From: Theobroma cacao
Lineage: Eukaryota; Streptophyta; Magnoliopsida; Malvales; Malvaceae
Direction: 5' to 3'
Length of the DNA: 64,000 bases
Assembly (NCBI RefSeq): GCF_000208745.1
Contig: NC_030850.1
Location: 1,835,729 to 1,899,728 of the forward strand
Part shown: positions 43,025 through 57,284 of the stretch, piece by piece
Layout: each line of letters starts with the position of its first letter
How positions within the stretch are numbered: the stretch's first letter is position 1
The notes under the pieces: generated by a model
The model's input: only the letters and a program-made list of their open reading frames with translations
Database searches by the model: none
Told to the model about the DNA's origin: nothing
Translations under genes and position numbers: made by a program

Positions 43025-46000
43025 TTTCTTTTTGGATTTTAAAAATAGAATTTCTTCTAGTTTTAAGTGAATTTGATAAATGGCTTAGGATTCATCGGCA
43101 ATGGTTATTGATCACAAAAGCTATGGGATTTCGGGAACTGAGGACCATACATTGATTGCCAGTGATGATTTTATCCAATCTGATGTTATTTTAGGAAAAA
43201 CCAAAATCAAGGTCAGTTTTTACTTGAGTAGAGATGTTTTCGGTTTCTTATTTAAAAAAAAAAAAAATCTGAAATTGATAGCTAAAATGTTCATCTTATT
43301 AAATGAAATTTTGCTTGTTGTGAATGTTTTAGGTGCCAGTAATTTTCAAAGGGATTGCACATTCAGTAAATGCGGCTAACAACCTGGTAAAGCTTGAAGA
43401 TGAATGGTGCTTTTCTTTTGCTGAATGTAGGCTAATGTTTTTGAGGTTTATGACACAATGTGTAGGTTTTGAAGGTGCTTTCTGCGTCTCCTTCAGCTTA
43501 TTCTGCTAACCCGACATCCGAATTGTCAAGCCCTCCATTGCTTACTGGATCTGCCATTTCCTTGGTGTCAGTTGTGCAGGTAGGATGTTTCTTCTTGAAT
43601 ATCTTTCCCCATGAAATGTGCATTTATTTCCTTGATAGAGTTATGAATCTTTCTTCCTAATTGGCTTTTTGTTATATGACATGTGGGTCCATAACATGAA
43701 ATTGTGCTTTAGCTCCTGTTTCCCTAAGGGAAGCTGGATAACTGGTTGCATTTGCATCTACTTTATGTGCTTTAAAGTGTTATTGACAATCCTTTGCATA
43801 ATGCAGGCTAGAAACAATGCTCGGATCATGATCACTGGCTCTCTAGATTTGTTTAGTAACCGGTATATAATTACGTAGTGTTTTTGATATATGGGCTTAG
43901 AATATTGTTTCTTCATTTTCATTGATAAAATTTCTTTGTGCAATTCAGGCTGTTAAGAACTGCTGTGCAGAAAGCCGGGAGCCCAGATAAGTAAGTGAGA
44001 CCAGAATATTTTCTGTTTGTTGATAAATGGCTTGTAAAATAATCTTATCTTGCATTTTCTCATAATCTGCATAATACCAGTAACCAGCCTTTCCACGGAA
44101 ATGGTCTGTTTATTTGCATAGTCATTATAAAGATAATTGTTTGTGTGTGTTTATGCATATAGTTTTCACATGTGTAACAGAGTGAGAATAGGAAAATCGA
44201 TGGTCAATTAGTTTCAATAGCACTTGAACTTTTCTTCCTTCACAAGGAAAAGAGCCAAAGACTATTTTCCATTAGAATTAATTTTAATGTGATGCGTACT
44301 TACATATGTGCGAAATATTGGTGTAGACAACTTTTTTCTTTATTCCATTCTCTAGAATGCCTGCTGTTGTGCTCATTGCTTTTATTGATCCACGTTAATG
44401 CATAAACTTACTAGTTAGTGACTTGCAGCTATACTAACTGTGGTTGGCAAATCATGAATCAACCTTTTGAGCATAATTGTAAAAGCAAAAAGACCCTGTG
44501 TGCTATTTTATCTGATGCTCTTATTCATCCCAATTAATGCATGGATTTAGAAGTGTCTGTTTGCAGCTTTGCTGCCTATGTAGTTGGCAAATCATGAATA
44601 GACTTTTGAAGTTTTTTTTTTTTACATGTTCTTTAGATGTTGGGTGGATCTTGGATTCCTTTAATGATTTTTAGCACTAAAACATCCCTCCAATGAATAT
44701 CTGTGTGAATTTGTATTTCTGCAAGTGTTCTTTACTTTTTCTTGTTCCACCATGTGTTCTGCTTGAGAGAAACAAACAGTTTTTGCTGTTTGTCAGTGAT
44801 ATTTCAAGTAAGTACCTAACATTCTTCTTAATTATGCTATATCAGATATGAGAAATCAGGTAATGAGCAGTTTGTGACAGAAATTAGCAAATGGGTCTTC
44901 CATGAAAGGGGTCACTTGAAGGTGAGACATTCTGAACTATGTTCATTTGTGTGGTCTATATAGTATAAAAATAGCAAATTTTTTTATCCAGTCAGGAAGC
45001 CAATGGTCTTTGCTTATCTAACTTGCTCATAAAAATGCTTTTGCGTTGTCTTCTCTTACACCATTAAATCTTATGCTTAATTTCAGGCTGTTAATCTTAA
45101 ACATCACAAAGTTGGAGAAACTGATGAGCCTGCAATTTATAGGATCAAAGATGACCTGGTACTGTCCCCATCAATTTTGTTCTGTTAAAAGTTTTTGTTA
45201 AAAATTTGTTTATTTAAGAGAACTATTCACACTGAATCTCCCATAATATATACAATTGCAGAAATTTTCTGTCGAGATATATGAGTGGTCTGGAGAGAGC
45301 TGGGAGCCCTATGTGGCAGATGATGTTCAGGTCCAGTTTTACATGATGAGCCCTTACGTTCTAAAAACACTATCAACTGATGGAAAGGTATTCTTTGGTC
45401 AGGTTCTTGTGTTTTCAACTTTGCAACCCTACTGCAACTGATGTCATGTTTATATGTATGTGTATGTCTAATTTTACAGGGGTTGTATCATGCATCATTC
45501 AAGGTGCCTGATGTTTATGGGGTATTTCAGTTTAAGGTTGACTATCTCAGGCTTGGCTACACTAGCTTATCTCTTTCCAAACAGGTACAGCACTTGATTC
45601 TATATCTATGATACTTCTGGGATCTGGCTTGATTCTATATGTATGATATTTCTTGGTAGTTCTTCCTTGAAAATTTTCATATTTCACAACCATTATAAAA
45701 TCCATTTGGACTTATTAAGAAAATGGTTTTAGAAACTGAAAATGTTACTCAACTGTTAATGAGTGGATTGGATGAATGTTTAGTAGTTAATTGGATGATA
45801 TTGTAGCTTAGTACTTGATATTAGAAAAATTGTTAATTATATCAGATATGATCTGGGGATGGGTGAATATTCTATTAAATTCTGGTACATATGATTTGTT
45901 TTTCCAAGACTATAGCATCTAAAACTTTCCAAAACCAGCACTACAACTGCATGCCCTTTGCATACTTCCTAACTATCGCTAGTTTGGTAGAAAAAGTTTG

Positions 46001-46916
46001 TTTCAGAGCTATGCTTTAAATATCGAGAGAAGTCTCTTGCTTTTCGAGAAAGGCTGCTATACAAACATGTTTATAATGGTGTAGACAACATGTTTATCAT
46101 ATTGCTTATAAATGAGCTTGGCTTAGGCTTGTTTTGGTTTTTTCATCAAGCTACTTGAACAAGTCTAAACAAAACATAAAAACTCATTTAATCAACAAGG
46201 CGAGCTCAAACATAGCTGAAGTTTGGTCCATGAACAAGCTTTTTTACAACTTGTTTAATGAGGGAGTTAATATGTACTTGGTTTTAAATGCAGTTCTTTA
46301 GGGTCTTTTATCGCCTTTTTCTCTTCCTGAAGCTTGTTGATGTCTCATTTCTCTCCGCACTGTCTCATTTTCCCTCACCCCCCTCCTCCTTTCCTCTTTT
46401 TGCTCCTTTCGTTCCTTCCTCAATGTTCTATACTCTCTCTCTCTAATCTAAATTAAGATTTTGCATTGTCGCAAATCTCCTCTAAAGACATCACCTCTTC
46501 AAATTTAACTCTCCCACACGCACATCATACATAGTCTTAATTAAATCATGTGCATGTGTTCAGACTATGTGTGTGAAGATATAGCCTCTGTCACTGTCTT
46601 CCATCTGCTGCAGCATATTCCTAAAGCAAATATATTCTTCCGTATCTAATTAATGGACATTATTACTTGCAGATTCCAGTTCGACCCTTCAGGCACAATG
46701 AATATGAGAGATTTATAACAACTGCTTTCCCGTATTATGGAGCTTCTTTTACCACGGTACTTACCCTTTTTGAGTGTGTTTTATACATACTAACGTGTCT
46801 ATCTGCACGGTAGCTCTTTATTTTCTAATAATAAATCTGTGGTAAGCATTTGTTTTCGTTGAATGCAGATGGCTGGATTCTTTATCTTCAGCATACTCTA
46901 CCTGTATAACAAGTAA
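42489..46916 (+). CDS. DGL1: Oligosaccharyltransferase 48-kDa subunit (OST48/DDOST; DGL1 type)
   Basis: Thirteen coding exons: 42489-42759, 42848-42984, 43089-43211, 43333-43386, 43466-43579, 43807-43862, 43949-43990, 44846-44921, 45087-45158, 45262-45387, 45480-45584, 46673-46756, 46869-46916. All joins are GT-AG and in phase, giving 435 residues. An N-terminal signal peptide ([15 protein letters not shown]) precedes [17 protein letters not shown], the start of the conserved OST48 domain; later [18 protein letters not shown] and [11 protein letters not shown] follow. A single C-terminal membrane span ends [12 protein letters not shown]. The protein is a non-catalytic subunit of the ER complex that transfers glycan to Asn of nascent proteins. 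No lesion seen. Confidence 0.96.
42996..43024 (+). repeat. (ATT)n microsatellite in an OST48 intron
   Basis: About nine ATT units just after the donor of intron 2. Confidence 0.9.
43991..44845 (+). other. Intron 7 of OST48 with an internal old duplication
   Basis: 855-bp GT-AG intron. A stretch around 44372-44470 and another around 44514-44610 share TTAATGCAT, TTGCAGCT and TGGCAAATCATGAAT in the same order. Confidence 0.6.
45585..46672 (+). other. Intron 11 of OST48
   Basis: 1088-bp GT-AG intron; begins with a near-duplicate pair of CTTGATTCTATAT-x-TATGATA words (about 45593-45650). Nothing coding. Confidence 0.7.
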
Positions 46917-49743
<2,827 letters not shown>

Positions 49744-52560
49744 CTTTTGTTTTCTTGTTGTATAATTTGTATTATCTTTTGATGATTTCGGTGAGGCGGA
49801 ATTGTCTAAAACATTTTTTTAGACAAAAGGCCTTGGCTTGCTGCTTCTTGTTGTGTTTGATCCAAAAAGGCATAGAGAAAGAAGCAGGTGAGTAGTATTA
49901 ATGTTAGACTATTCTTCTACAAGGATGATAAAGATAGAATTTTATTTCTCTCTGTGCTGAAATTTCACTTGTTAAAATGGTGTAATAGGGTGATAGTGAT
50001 GATAAATTCCCAAGTTGGAGTTTAATTGTTAATTTCTTCCTTATTTGTTGATCTTATGAGCTTAATTGTTTGAACCTGGAATTTTTTATTTTGGAAATGG
50101 TACCAAAAATCTGTGAGTTCGTTCTGCATCATGGGTACAATGATTAATCTGGTAAGACTGTGGTATGAATGAATTTAGGCTCTTCCTATATTTTGCTAGT
50201 TCCAAGCTTGTTTCCGTGATGTTGGTGACTTTTGAGATTGTAATTGTTGTTCTTGGTGCTTGGTTGTGAATTTTTCATTACCTGTCCACAAATCCTGGAT
50301 GAAACTACAGATTTTAGTTCATTAAGGGGCAGGTTATGTGTATCTTTTGAGAAATTGCCTGCAATGGTACTGCCTCTGCAAATCCTTTTCCATTTTTGTG
50401 TATGAAACTCTCAGGTAACAAACAAGTCTTGATAGGTGCTAGTGAGAGCAGTTTAATGAAAATTTGAAACAAAGCTTGTTCTGCTCTAATTTTTAATTCA
50501 GGTGACTTACAGAAGATTTGAAATATTTGTTTACCTGGTACTGGAATTTTCTGGCTTGTATACTTATGATAATAAAATTCACCACAGGGGAAAATATTAA
50601 GCAAGGACATGATCTTTGTTGGTTAAAGTGGAATCTTTGAGGTAAGTCAAATAGAAAGAAGTTTGTGAATCTTGTTTGTTTACTTTTGTACATTTAGTTT
50701 TTGAAAAGTGAAGAATTCAACTGAAGTCAAGCAGTTGAAAATTGAAGAACCAAGCTCCACTGAAGTTCAAATTGTGTTATTGTCTTCAATGTCAAGATTC
50801 TCTAGAATGATGGTCAATAGCTTGCTCAATCACTTCCAATTTTCTTGCTCAGTCGTGAGTGCGATGTTATGATATTTGCGTTTGATATGTTATTTTTGTT
50901 TGGTTGCTTGATCGATTACTTCTGCTTTTCTTCCCCAGTTTAAGGGCGAAAAACTTGGTCCTCCATAGATACTCGGCAACTTTGCTGAGTTCTGATTGTA
51001 ATTTGCAAAGTTTGGTTATTCTATTTTCTTTTCTGCATGTATAGTGCTTTCTGGGGTCTGTCCGCCACTATTAAATGAATATGTATTTATCAATCCCTTC
51101 AAGATTTTTGCTAGCTGGTTTGTGGACCAGTCTTGAACTCCTCTTTTCTTGATTCTACTTTGCCCATGCAATTGAAATTTCCTTGTCTGGTTTGCCTTCT
51201 ATCCTGCCAACCACCAGCTCTAGCTGTCTAGCTTATAATAAAATCCAATGCTGTTAGATGTCAACTTCCCTAGATCAACTTGGCAATGAGCTGCATTGAA
51301 GCCGTCAATGGCTGCTCTTTTTGTCCCTTTCTTGGTTTCTCCTTAGCTTGTCGGCAGAAGGTCACTGAGTCACCCTCACGGAAAAACAGCAAGGATATGA
51401 TCCTTGTTAATTGTGTTGTAAGTGGTTTATAAATAGCAATTTCCCCATCCCAAGAAACGAAACCAGGAAAAAGAAAAGGAAAAACTAGTAAAATTAACGG
51501 ATCAACATGAAATTTCGATTCCATGATGCCTGGTGTGGAATCCATCAACAATTAAGGATATTGGCGGGAAGGATTTTGTTGTCAGTAACTGGGAATCTGA
51601 AACTGATTGTTGATTGATTAATAAGAGTTCACCGAGAGTACGAAATAGGACCTGCAGAATCTGCATTAGGCAGCTCTGTCAATCGCTCCGGGCAAACTGT
51701 TGCTAATCTAACTAGCAAGATGACTCTGTTCTTCCCTGTTCAGCATCTGCCTAAAAATAACGAAATTTCTATGTTGTACATAACATGCTTCATTCATGAA
51801 GTGAGGCAGATGATGAAGGGATTGAGAGCTGAACCTACACAAAGTATAGGCCAAACAAGGTGGGAATTAGTCAATCTGTACAGCACTATCGTATTGTTAG
51901 CTGAATTTTCACAAGTACAAACTATGAATGACTGAAGATTAATCTTTGATTTCCATTCTGGCACTCAACCACTCACATTTTTGCCTCAATGCACTGGGAA
52001 AATCTCTGCTTCCTTGCAGCAATTTCAACAGCTGAGGCTGAGTTCATGCTTGTTCTGTAATGTACGGGTTAGAGGGTCTTCATTTCCCGTAATGACTTCT
52101 AATGCCTACATATCAAATATAGGAGATCAGTGCCATGATTTGGAAGCATGAATTGAATATCTATCTACTGCCTACCTGTCCGATCAAGATTCTTGATAAC
52201 CATTTGCAGGCAGCATGGTGAACTCAGCTTTCACAAAGTTCAACCTGGTCCATGGCCATGCAATTAAATCTCCTAATTTCGGGTGGACCTGATCTACTAA
52301 TTTCAGGTTTTTATCAACTGATATGAAGATGTGGCCAGGCTCCAGGGAAGCACAAACATGTCACGAATGTCAACCTAAGTTTCTAGCATTTCGTTTTTCA
52401 GGACTCCAAATTCTAACATCCAATCTACTCCATCACACTCACAATCCTTGCATCAAAAAGGCATGATTCACCAGCCTGTGTCAGCAGATGAACCATGCAA
52501 CTGACATGTTAAAACTCTTGATTAAAATACGTTAATCCTTCATTAATGCAAAAATATAAA

Positions 52561-52611
52561 CACCTGCCAGGGATCGAACCCAGATCACCCGCGTGACAGG
52601 CAGAAATACTC
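52561..52611 (-). pseudogene. tRNA-Asp(GUC) relic, 3' two-thirds
   Basis: On the minus strand AGTATTTCTGCC, CTGTCACG (anticodon GTC), GCGGGTGAT and GGGTTCGATCCCTGGC follow plant tRNA-Asp order from the D-arm end to the T-arm. The 5' acceptor strand and D arm are not recognisable, the T stem has wobble pairs, and the 3' end reads CAGGTG with no partner. A dead copy or a tRNA-derived SINE head is more likely than a working tRNA. Confidence 0.6.
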
Positions 52612-53577
52612 ATCATTTTGATGTCGTAGGTTGCCTAGTTTTCTATTAAATTTTTTCAATAATCTTTCAAAAAATGACCCTACAAATATTTTAACCGAAT
52701 ATCTATATATGTTCTAATAAAACCATGCTACATGCTTAAAGCTAAAGCTAAAGCCAAAAGCAGGTAGATGTTGCAGATGAAACTAATTGACATTGCACCT
52801 ACTTACATTGTTAAAATTAGCAGTAGACTTATTAATTCTTTTAAATATATATAATAGCAATTAATTCTTTGATGACAAATTAGAAACAGAACACGGTTAG
52901 AGGGTGTGACTATTAGGGCTTTAACTAAAGACACTACCAATTGACCAAAAAAAGAAAGCACTACCAAAAAACAAAGCCCAAGGCTTGTCCGAATGACTGA
53001 TGGACACGTTCCAATCCTATCATTTTCCATTTATCACAATTCAATGGACAAAAAACAAACTAACCGCAGAGATTTTCTCCAAAACACCATTATTATTGTA
53101 GTAATTACATGACAGAACCTTCTTGGAGGGTTCCGCCTTGTCCTTCAACGACTCGGTTCTGGTCTAAAGCTTACCAGTTGAGCTTCCTTGTTTGACTTTC
53201 AAACTCTAGCATTACCGTGGTATACTATACGTAGATGAAAAATATCAGAGACTGAAACACTGTTGACTACTTCCCTCTTCTCTTTCCACTTTCTGACAAT
53301 TGTTTTCTCTTATTTCCTTTACTTTCCCTTCCAGTTTCCTCACTTCTGCAACCCCATCTCTTGCATTACCTCAATGCCCTTTTTAAATCCTTTTTTTTCT
53401 GAGTTATCGGTAAATCATTCAATTCTATTCAAGATTGCTCCTTCAATTCCAATCAAGATTTTGAGCTTGATTGTCTGTGGTCAGCTTAGATTTTTGAGTT
53501 TTATTGTCTGCTAAGGATTTCAAGCGAGAAGAAATTAGGGAAACCATAGAGTCTTTGGCTTTTCAGCTGAAATTCAG

Positions 53578-54008
53578 GTACTTTAAACCCATCCATTTCT
53601 GGGATGTTTGAAAGATTTAATCTTTTCACCTTTTTGGGATAATTAGTTTTCATTCTCATCTGGATCTAGTTGGTATCCACACGTGAAAACCATCTCTGGG
53701 TTTTAAGATCTTACCCAAGCTTTGCTGATTTTGGGCATTTTTTGTACTTCAAGAAAGTATTGGCCGGTTTTACTCATTTTAGATCTTTGCAGTCTATGGG
53801 TCACTGAAGTCTGAAAGGTCATCACATCTCTGCCATTTTATCTAGAATTGACATACTACAAGCTTTGGTCCTTAAGTCAATTTCTACACTGAAAGCTATA
53901 TCTATATAATTTTCATCTCATCCTTTTCGTGAAAATCACCTACCTCAAGGTCCAAAAGTGCTTCTGGATTTTTAGGATCTTCGCCATTACGATTTGAATC
54001 TTTATCAG
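53578..54008 (+). other. Probable 5' UTR intron of the UPF0496 gene
   Basis: Donor ATTCAG|GTACTT and acceptor TTATCAG|CT bracket 431 bp immediately before the ATG; the preceding 53250-53577 would be a pyrimidine-rich non-coding exon. Confidence 0.5.
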
Positions 54009-54013
54009 CTATG

Positions 54014-55183
54014 ATGGGATGTCAATCTAGCAAAACGAAAGGAGGTGATCCAGAACCGTCCTCCCAAGTCAAGACCGATTCTAAATTAGAAGCTGACTTG
54101 AGCTCTTACGAGGCTGCTTGTAGACATGATCCAGCTTTGCAACATTTTGATGCAACCCTCCATGAACGTACTAACCATGTCATCAGCACACTTGCTGCTG
54201 GTTTGGGGGTTTCATCCATATCATTCGACTCCCTCAAAGAGGTGACTGGTTGTCTTCTTGAAACGAACCAGGAAGTAGCCAAAATCATTTTAGAAAGTCA
54301 GAAAGATATATGGGACAATCCGGAATTGTTTTCTTTGGTAGAGGAATACTTTGATAACAGTAAAAAGACTTTAGACTTTTGTACTGCTCTTGAGAATTGC
54401 CTCAGACGTGCTCGAAACAACCAATTAATTATTCAGTTGGCAGTTAGGAAGTTTGAGGAAGAGGTTGAGTTACAAGTTGGGACTGATGGGAAGAAGTTTG
54501 TGAAGACCTTAGAAGAACTAAGGAAATTTAAAGCAGCTGAGGAACCATTCAGCAAGGAGTTCTTTCTACTGTTTGACTCTGTCCGAAGGCAGCAGGAATC
54601 AATGCTAGGGAAATTGCTTGTTCGGAAAAGAAAGATTGACAAGAAATTGAAATCTCTGAAAACATGGAGGAGGGTGTCAAATGTCTTGTTTGTAGCCACT
54701 TTTGTCTCTGTGTTGATTTTTTCTGTGGTGGCAGCAGCCATAGCCGCTCCACCTGTTGTAACAGCTTTGGCAGGTGCATTGGCAGTTCCTATTGGTTCAG
54801 TAGGAAAATGGTGTAACTGGCTTTGGAAGCGCTACGAGAATGAGCTAAAAGGGCAGAGAGAGCTAATAACTACAGTGGAGCTTGGTGCTAGGATTACAAT
54901 CGGTAACTTGGATAACATAAGAATGCTTGTCGGCCGATTGGAAATAGAGATCGAGTCACTGTTGCATTATGCTGATTTTGCTCTTAGAGAAGAAGATGCA
55001 GTGAAGCTTGCATTTGATGAGATCAAGAGGAAGTCGGAAGAATATATGGAGATCATTGAGAAATTGGGTCGACAGGCTGATATGTGTAGCCGTGATATTA
55101 GGAAGGCAAGGGCAGTGGTTTTGCAGACAATGACGAGACAGTCTGGCACGTCAACGACTGGAGACAGCCCTTGGGAACTCTAG
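54014..55183 (+). CDS. UPF0496 (DUF677) protein, N-myristoylation-type start
   Basis: Single-exon coding region of 389 residues (390 if the ATG at 54011 is used). Starting at 54014 the protein begins MGCQSSK, a classic Gly2 myristoylation plus Cys3 palmitoylation site; starting three bases earlier would hide Gly2. The body is mainly helical, with coiled-coil-like stretches (about 120-215 and 290-370) around two central hydrophobic segments (VLFVATFVSVLIFSVVAAAIA then PPVVTALAGALAVPIG), the standard layout of the plant UPF0496 family (At4g34320-like). The molecular role of this family is not established; a membrane-associated protein is inferred. Confidence 0.93.
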   Translation: MGCQSSKTKGGDPEPSSQVKTDSKLEADLSSYEAACRHDPALQHFDATLHERTNHVISTLAAGLGVSSISFDSLKEVTGCLLETNQEVAKIILESQKDIWDNPELFSLVEEYFDNSKKTLDFCTALENCLRRARNNQLIIQLAVRKFEEEVELQVGTDGKKFVKTLEELRKFKAAEEPFSKEFFLLFDSVRRQQESMLGKLLVRKRKIDKKLKSLKTWRRVSNVLFVATFVSVLIFSVVAAAIAAPPVVTALAGALAVPIGSVGKWCNWLWKRYENELKGQRELITTVELGARITIGNLDNIRMLVGRLEIEIESLLHYADFALREEDAVKLAFDEIKRKSEEYMEIIEKLGRQADMCSRDIRKARAVVLQTMTRQSGTSTTGDSPWEL

Positions 55184-57284
55184 AAATGACATATCTCGCT
55201 GTGCTTATGTTGTATCTATTTTGTGCTCTAGGTAATGAAATTCATCCTCCAGTCGTGAGGTGACTCAATTTGGATTTTACCTATATATAATAATTACATT
55301 GTTGGCTTCTCAAAAAACAAATATAACAATTACATTGTTCAGCTGGTCTAGCATTGGTCATTCTTAGAGCATATTCTTTTATAGAAAAAATCTCCCTTGA
55401 GTTTAGTGCATGTCAAGTGTTTGGATCTGGTTCATGGGTTAGACTTAGATTGCTATAATTATAGATGCACTTGTCATCGGAAATATCAAAGGTAGTTATT
55501 TGGTTAGTGCTGGTATCATGATTGGGGCAATCATGAATGTTAAGCATCATGCAAGTTGGTCTGTAGAAGAACATGAGTAGTTCATCCCAAGGAGAATTAG
55601 TACCTACAACTTCTCAAGTAATCCTTCTGTCTCAATTAATTCATGGTAAATATGTAGGATTGCGGGAAAGTCAGTGATGAAATAAAAACTGATGGAGACT
55701 GGTCTAACATCACTAAAATGCTATGCTTACTTCTGACGAGGAGAAAGGCCCTTAATCATCTGTGTGTTTCTGCAGAAGATAAAAAAAGGTGGGTTGAAGA
55801 AACAAAATCTGGGACTATGAATTAATTGACTAATCTGGGTTGAATGAATCTGAAAATTCCAGTTTTGAGAGTTTCTTGTTATAAAATAGATCTTATGAAA
55901 ACCATGGATAATTTAGGTGGATTTGTTGCCACGGGGAGCAGGGACGTATAAGGCCAAGGTTGCTGTCATTGCCAGAATTGTGATTTGCTTATGCTCTCAA
56001 GCTGTTATGTGACAAGTTTCTCTATTTGATGCTTCCATTTGAATCCAAAACATGTCATTTCTGCAGTGTGCTTTCTGGGCCATTGTCATTATCGCATACT
56101 TCTCAGGAAGTATAATGATTTTTGAGATGCGAAGGTTGGATCACTGATCTCCATGCTCATTTGTGAGCAGGTGTAGTCGTACTTCTCCCTGTTCAGTGCT
56201 ATGCATGGTATCAAGTGATATTTAACATTATAAGACTGGGTATTTTCCCAAGTCTGGTTTTCTTTGCACCGACTTCCGTCAATGAATTGAAACTCTTTGT
56301 TCCCTTGCAAAAGAATATTAACAAAACTCGCATCCAAGAAAAAATAGGAAACACAAGGAAAAAGGTCTAAATGCTACGAGAAAGAGGAACTAAACAGATT
56401 CTCTTAAAGAAAGAAAACAAAGGAAAAGAGAAAAGTCGAAAGTTGAAGGGTTCTTGCCAAAAATAGTCCTTAAAGGAATCTCAACACCTCAAACAGAATG
56501 GAAGTTTTTGTTCAAAACATCCAAATCCTTGAAATTATCTTTGCTTGTTTTCTGGATCCCAATGCATTTTGCCTGTGCTGCTGCTACCTGGGCTGGATTC
56601 TAGCACCTTTGTGCTTTGGGTGTATTGATTTGATTGAGCAGAATCTACTGAACCCAAAAGTCTATTCAAAGTGGTGATAATTTTCAGTCACTCTGGAAAT
56701 TTTTTTTATGTAATGATTCATAACCTTCAATCTTTGCATTCTCTCAAGTCTCAAATATCTTTCCAAACTCTTCATGGTCTACGCTTTGAGCTGAACTTCA
56801 TCAATGTGAATTTTGAATTTTTAGAATTAAAAGCAAAATAAACGATAATAAAGAAAATGAAAATCTAGTTTTTGGGTTTTAAAGCTTTTTCTTTCTCCTT
56901 TTATTGGTAAAAACCTAAAAGGAAAATCCATCATATTCATTTCCACAACTCCACAATTCTCCTTTTAGTTGTTTCATTGAAAAAGAAAGAAAGCATCTTT
57001 CCTGCTATTAGAAGAAAGAAAGGAATGTGAAGTCGTAAAGCTTTGAAGCATAAAACTTTTGATCCCTGCCCAAAGTTTTCAATATTTGGTATTGGCCCCA
57101 ACACTTACCAAATATTAAGTAAATCGCTCTCCTGTTCCTCGTCGATACGTTTTGGGTTTTGGCTCCCCACTCCCTAGTCATCACCATCACTGTTTAAGCC
57201 CCCTTCATGGTTTGTTTCATTTACTTAGCCGTTTGAATTAAAAAAAGCAGAAGCTTGTCCATGATACAGCTCTGATCTCAACAT
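55184..57284. other. Spacer between UPF0496 and PPR genes
   Basis: UPF0496 3' region and PPR upstream region. Frames on either strand (for example 56089-56337 minus) have no recognisable family. Nothing else seen. Confidence 0.65.

Larger units (their letters stand above)
49744..54010. other. Spacer between GGPP synthase and the UPF0496 gene
   Basis: About 4.3 kb. It includes a tRNA-Asp relic (52561-52611), the likely 5' UTR exon and intron of the UPF0496 gene (from about 53250), and several small frames without family match. No intact gene seen. Confidence 0.65.

Noticed and set aside
52130..52230. CAAGATTCT word resembling part of a miR172 complement
   Set aside because: Only nine bases agree; neither a miRNA arm nor a target site.
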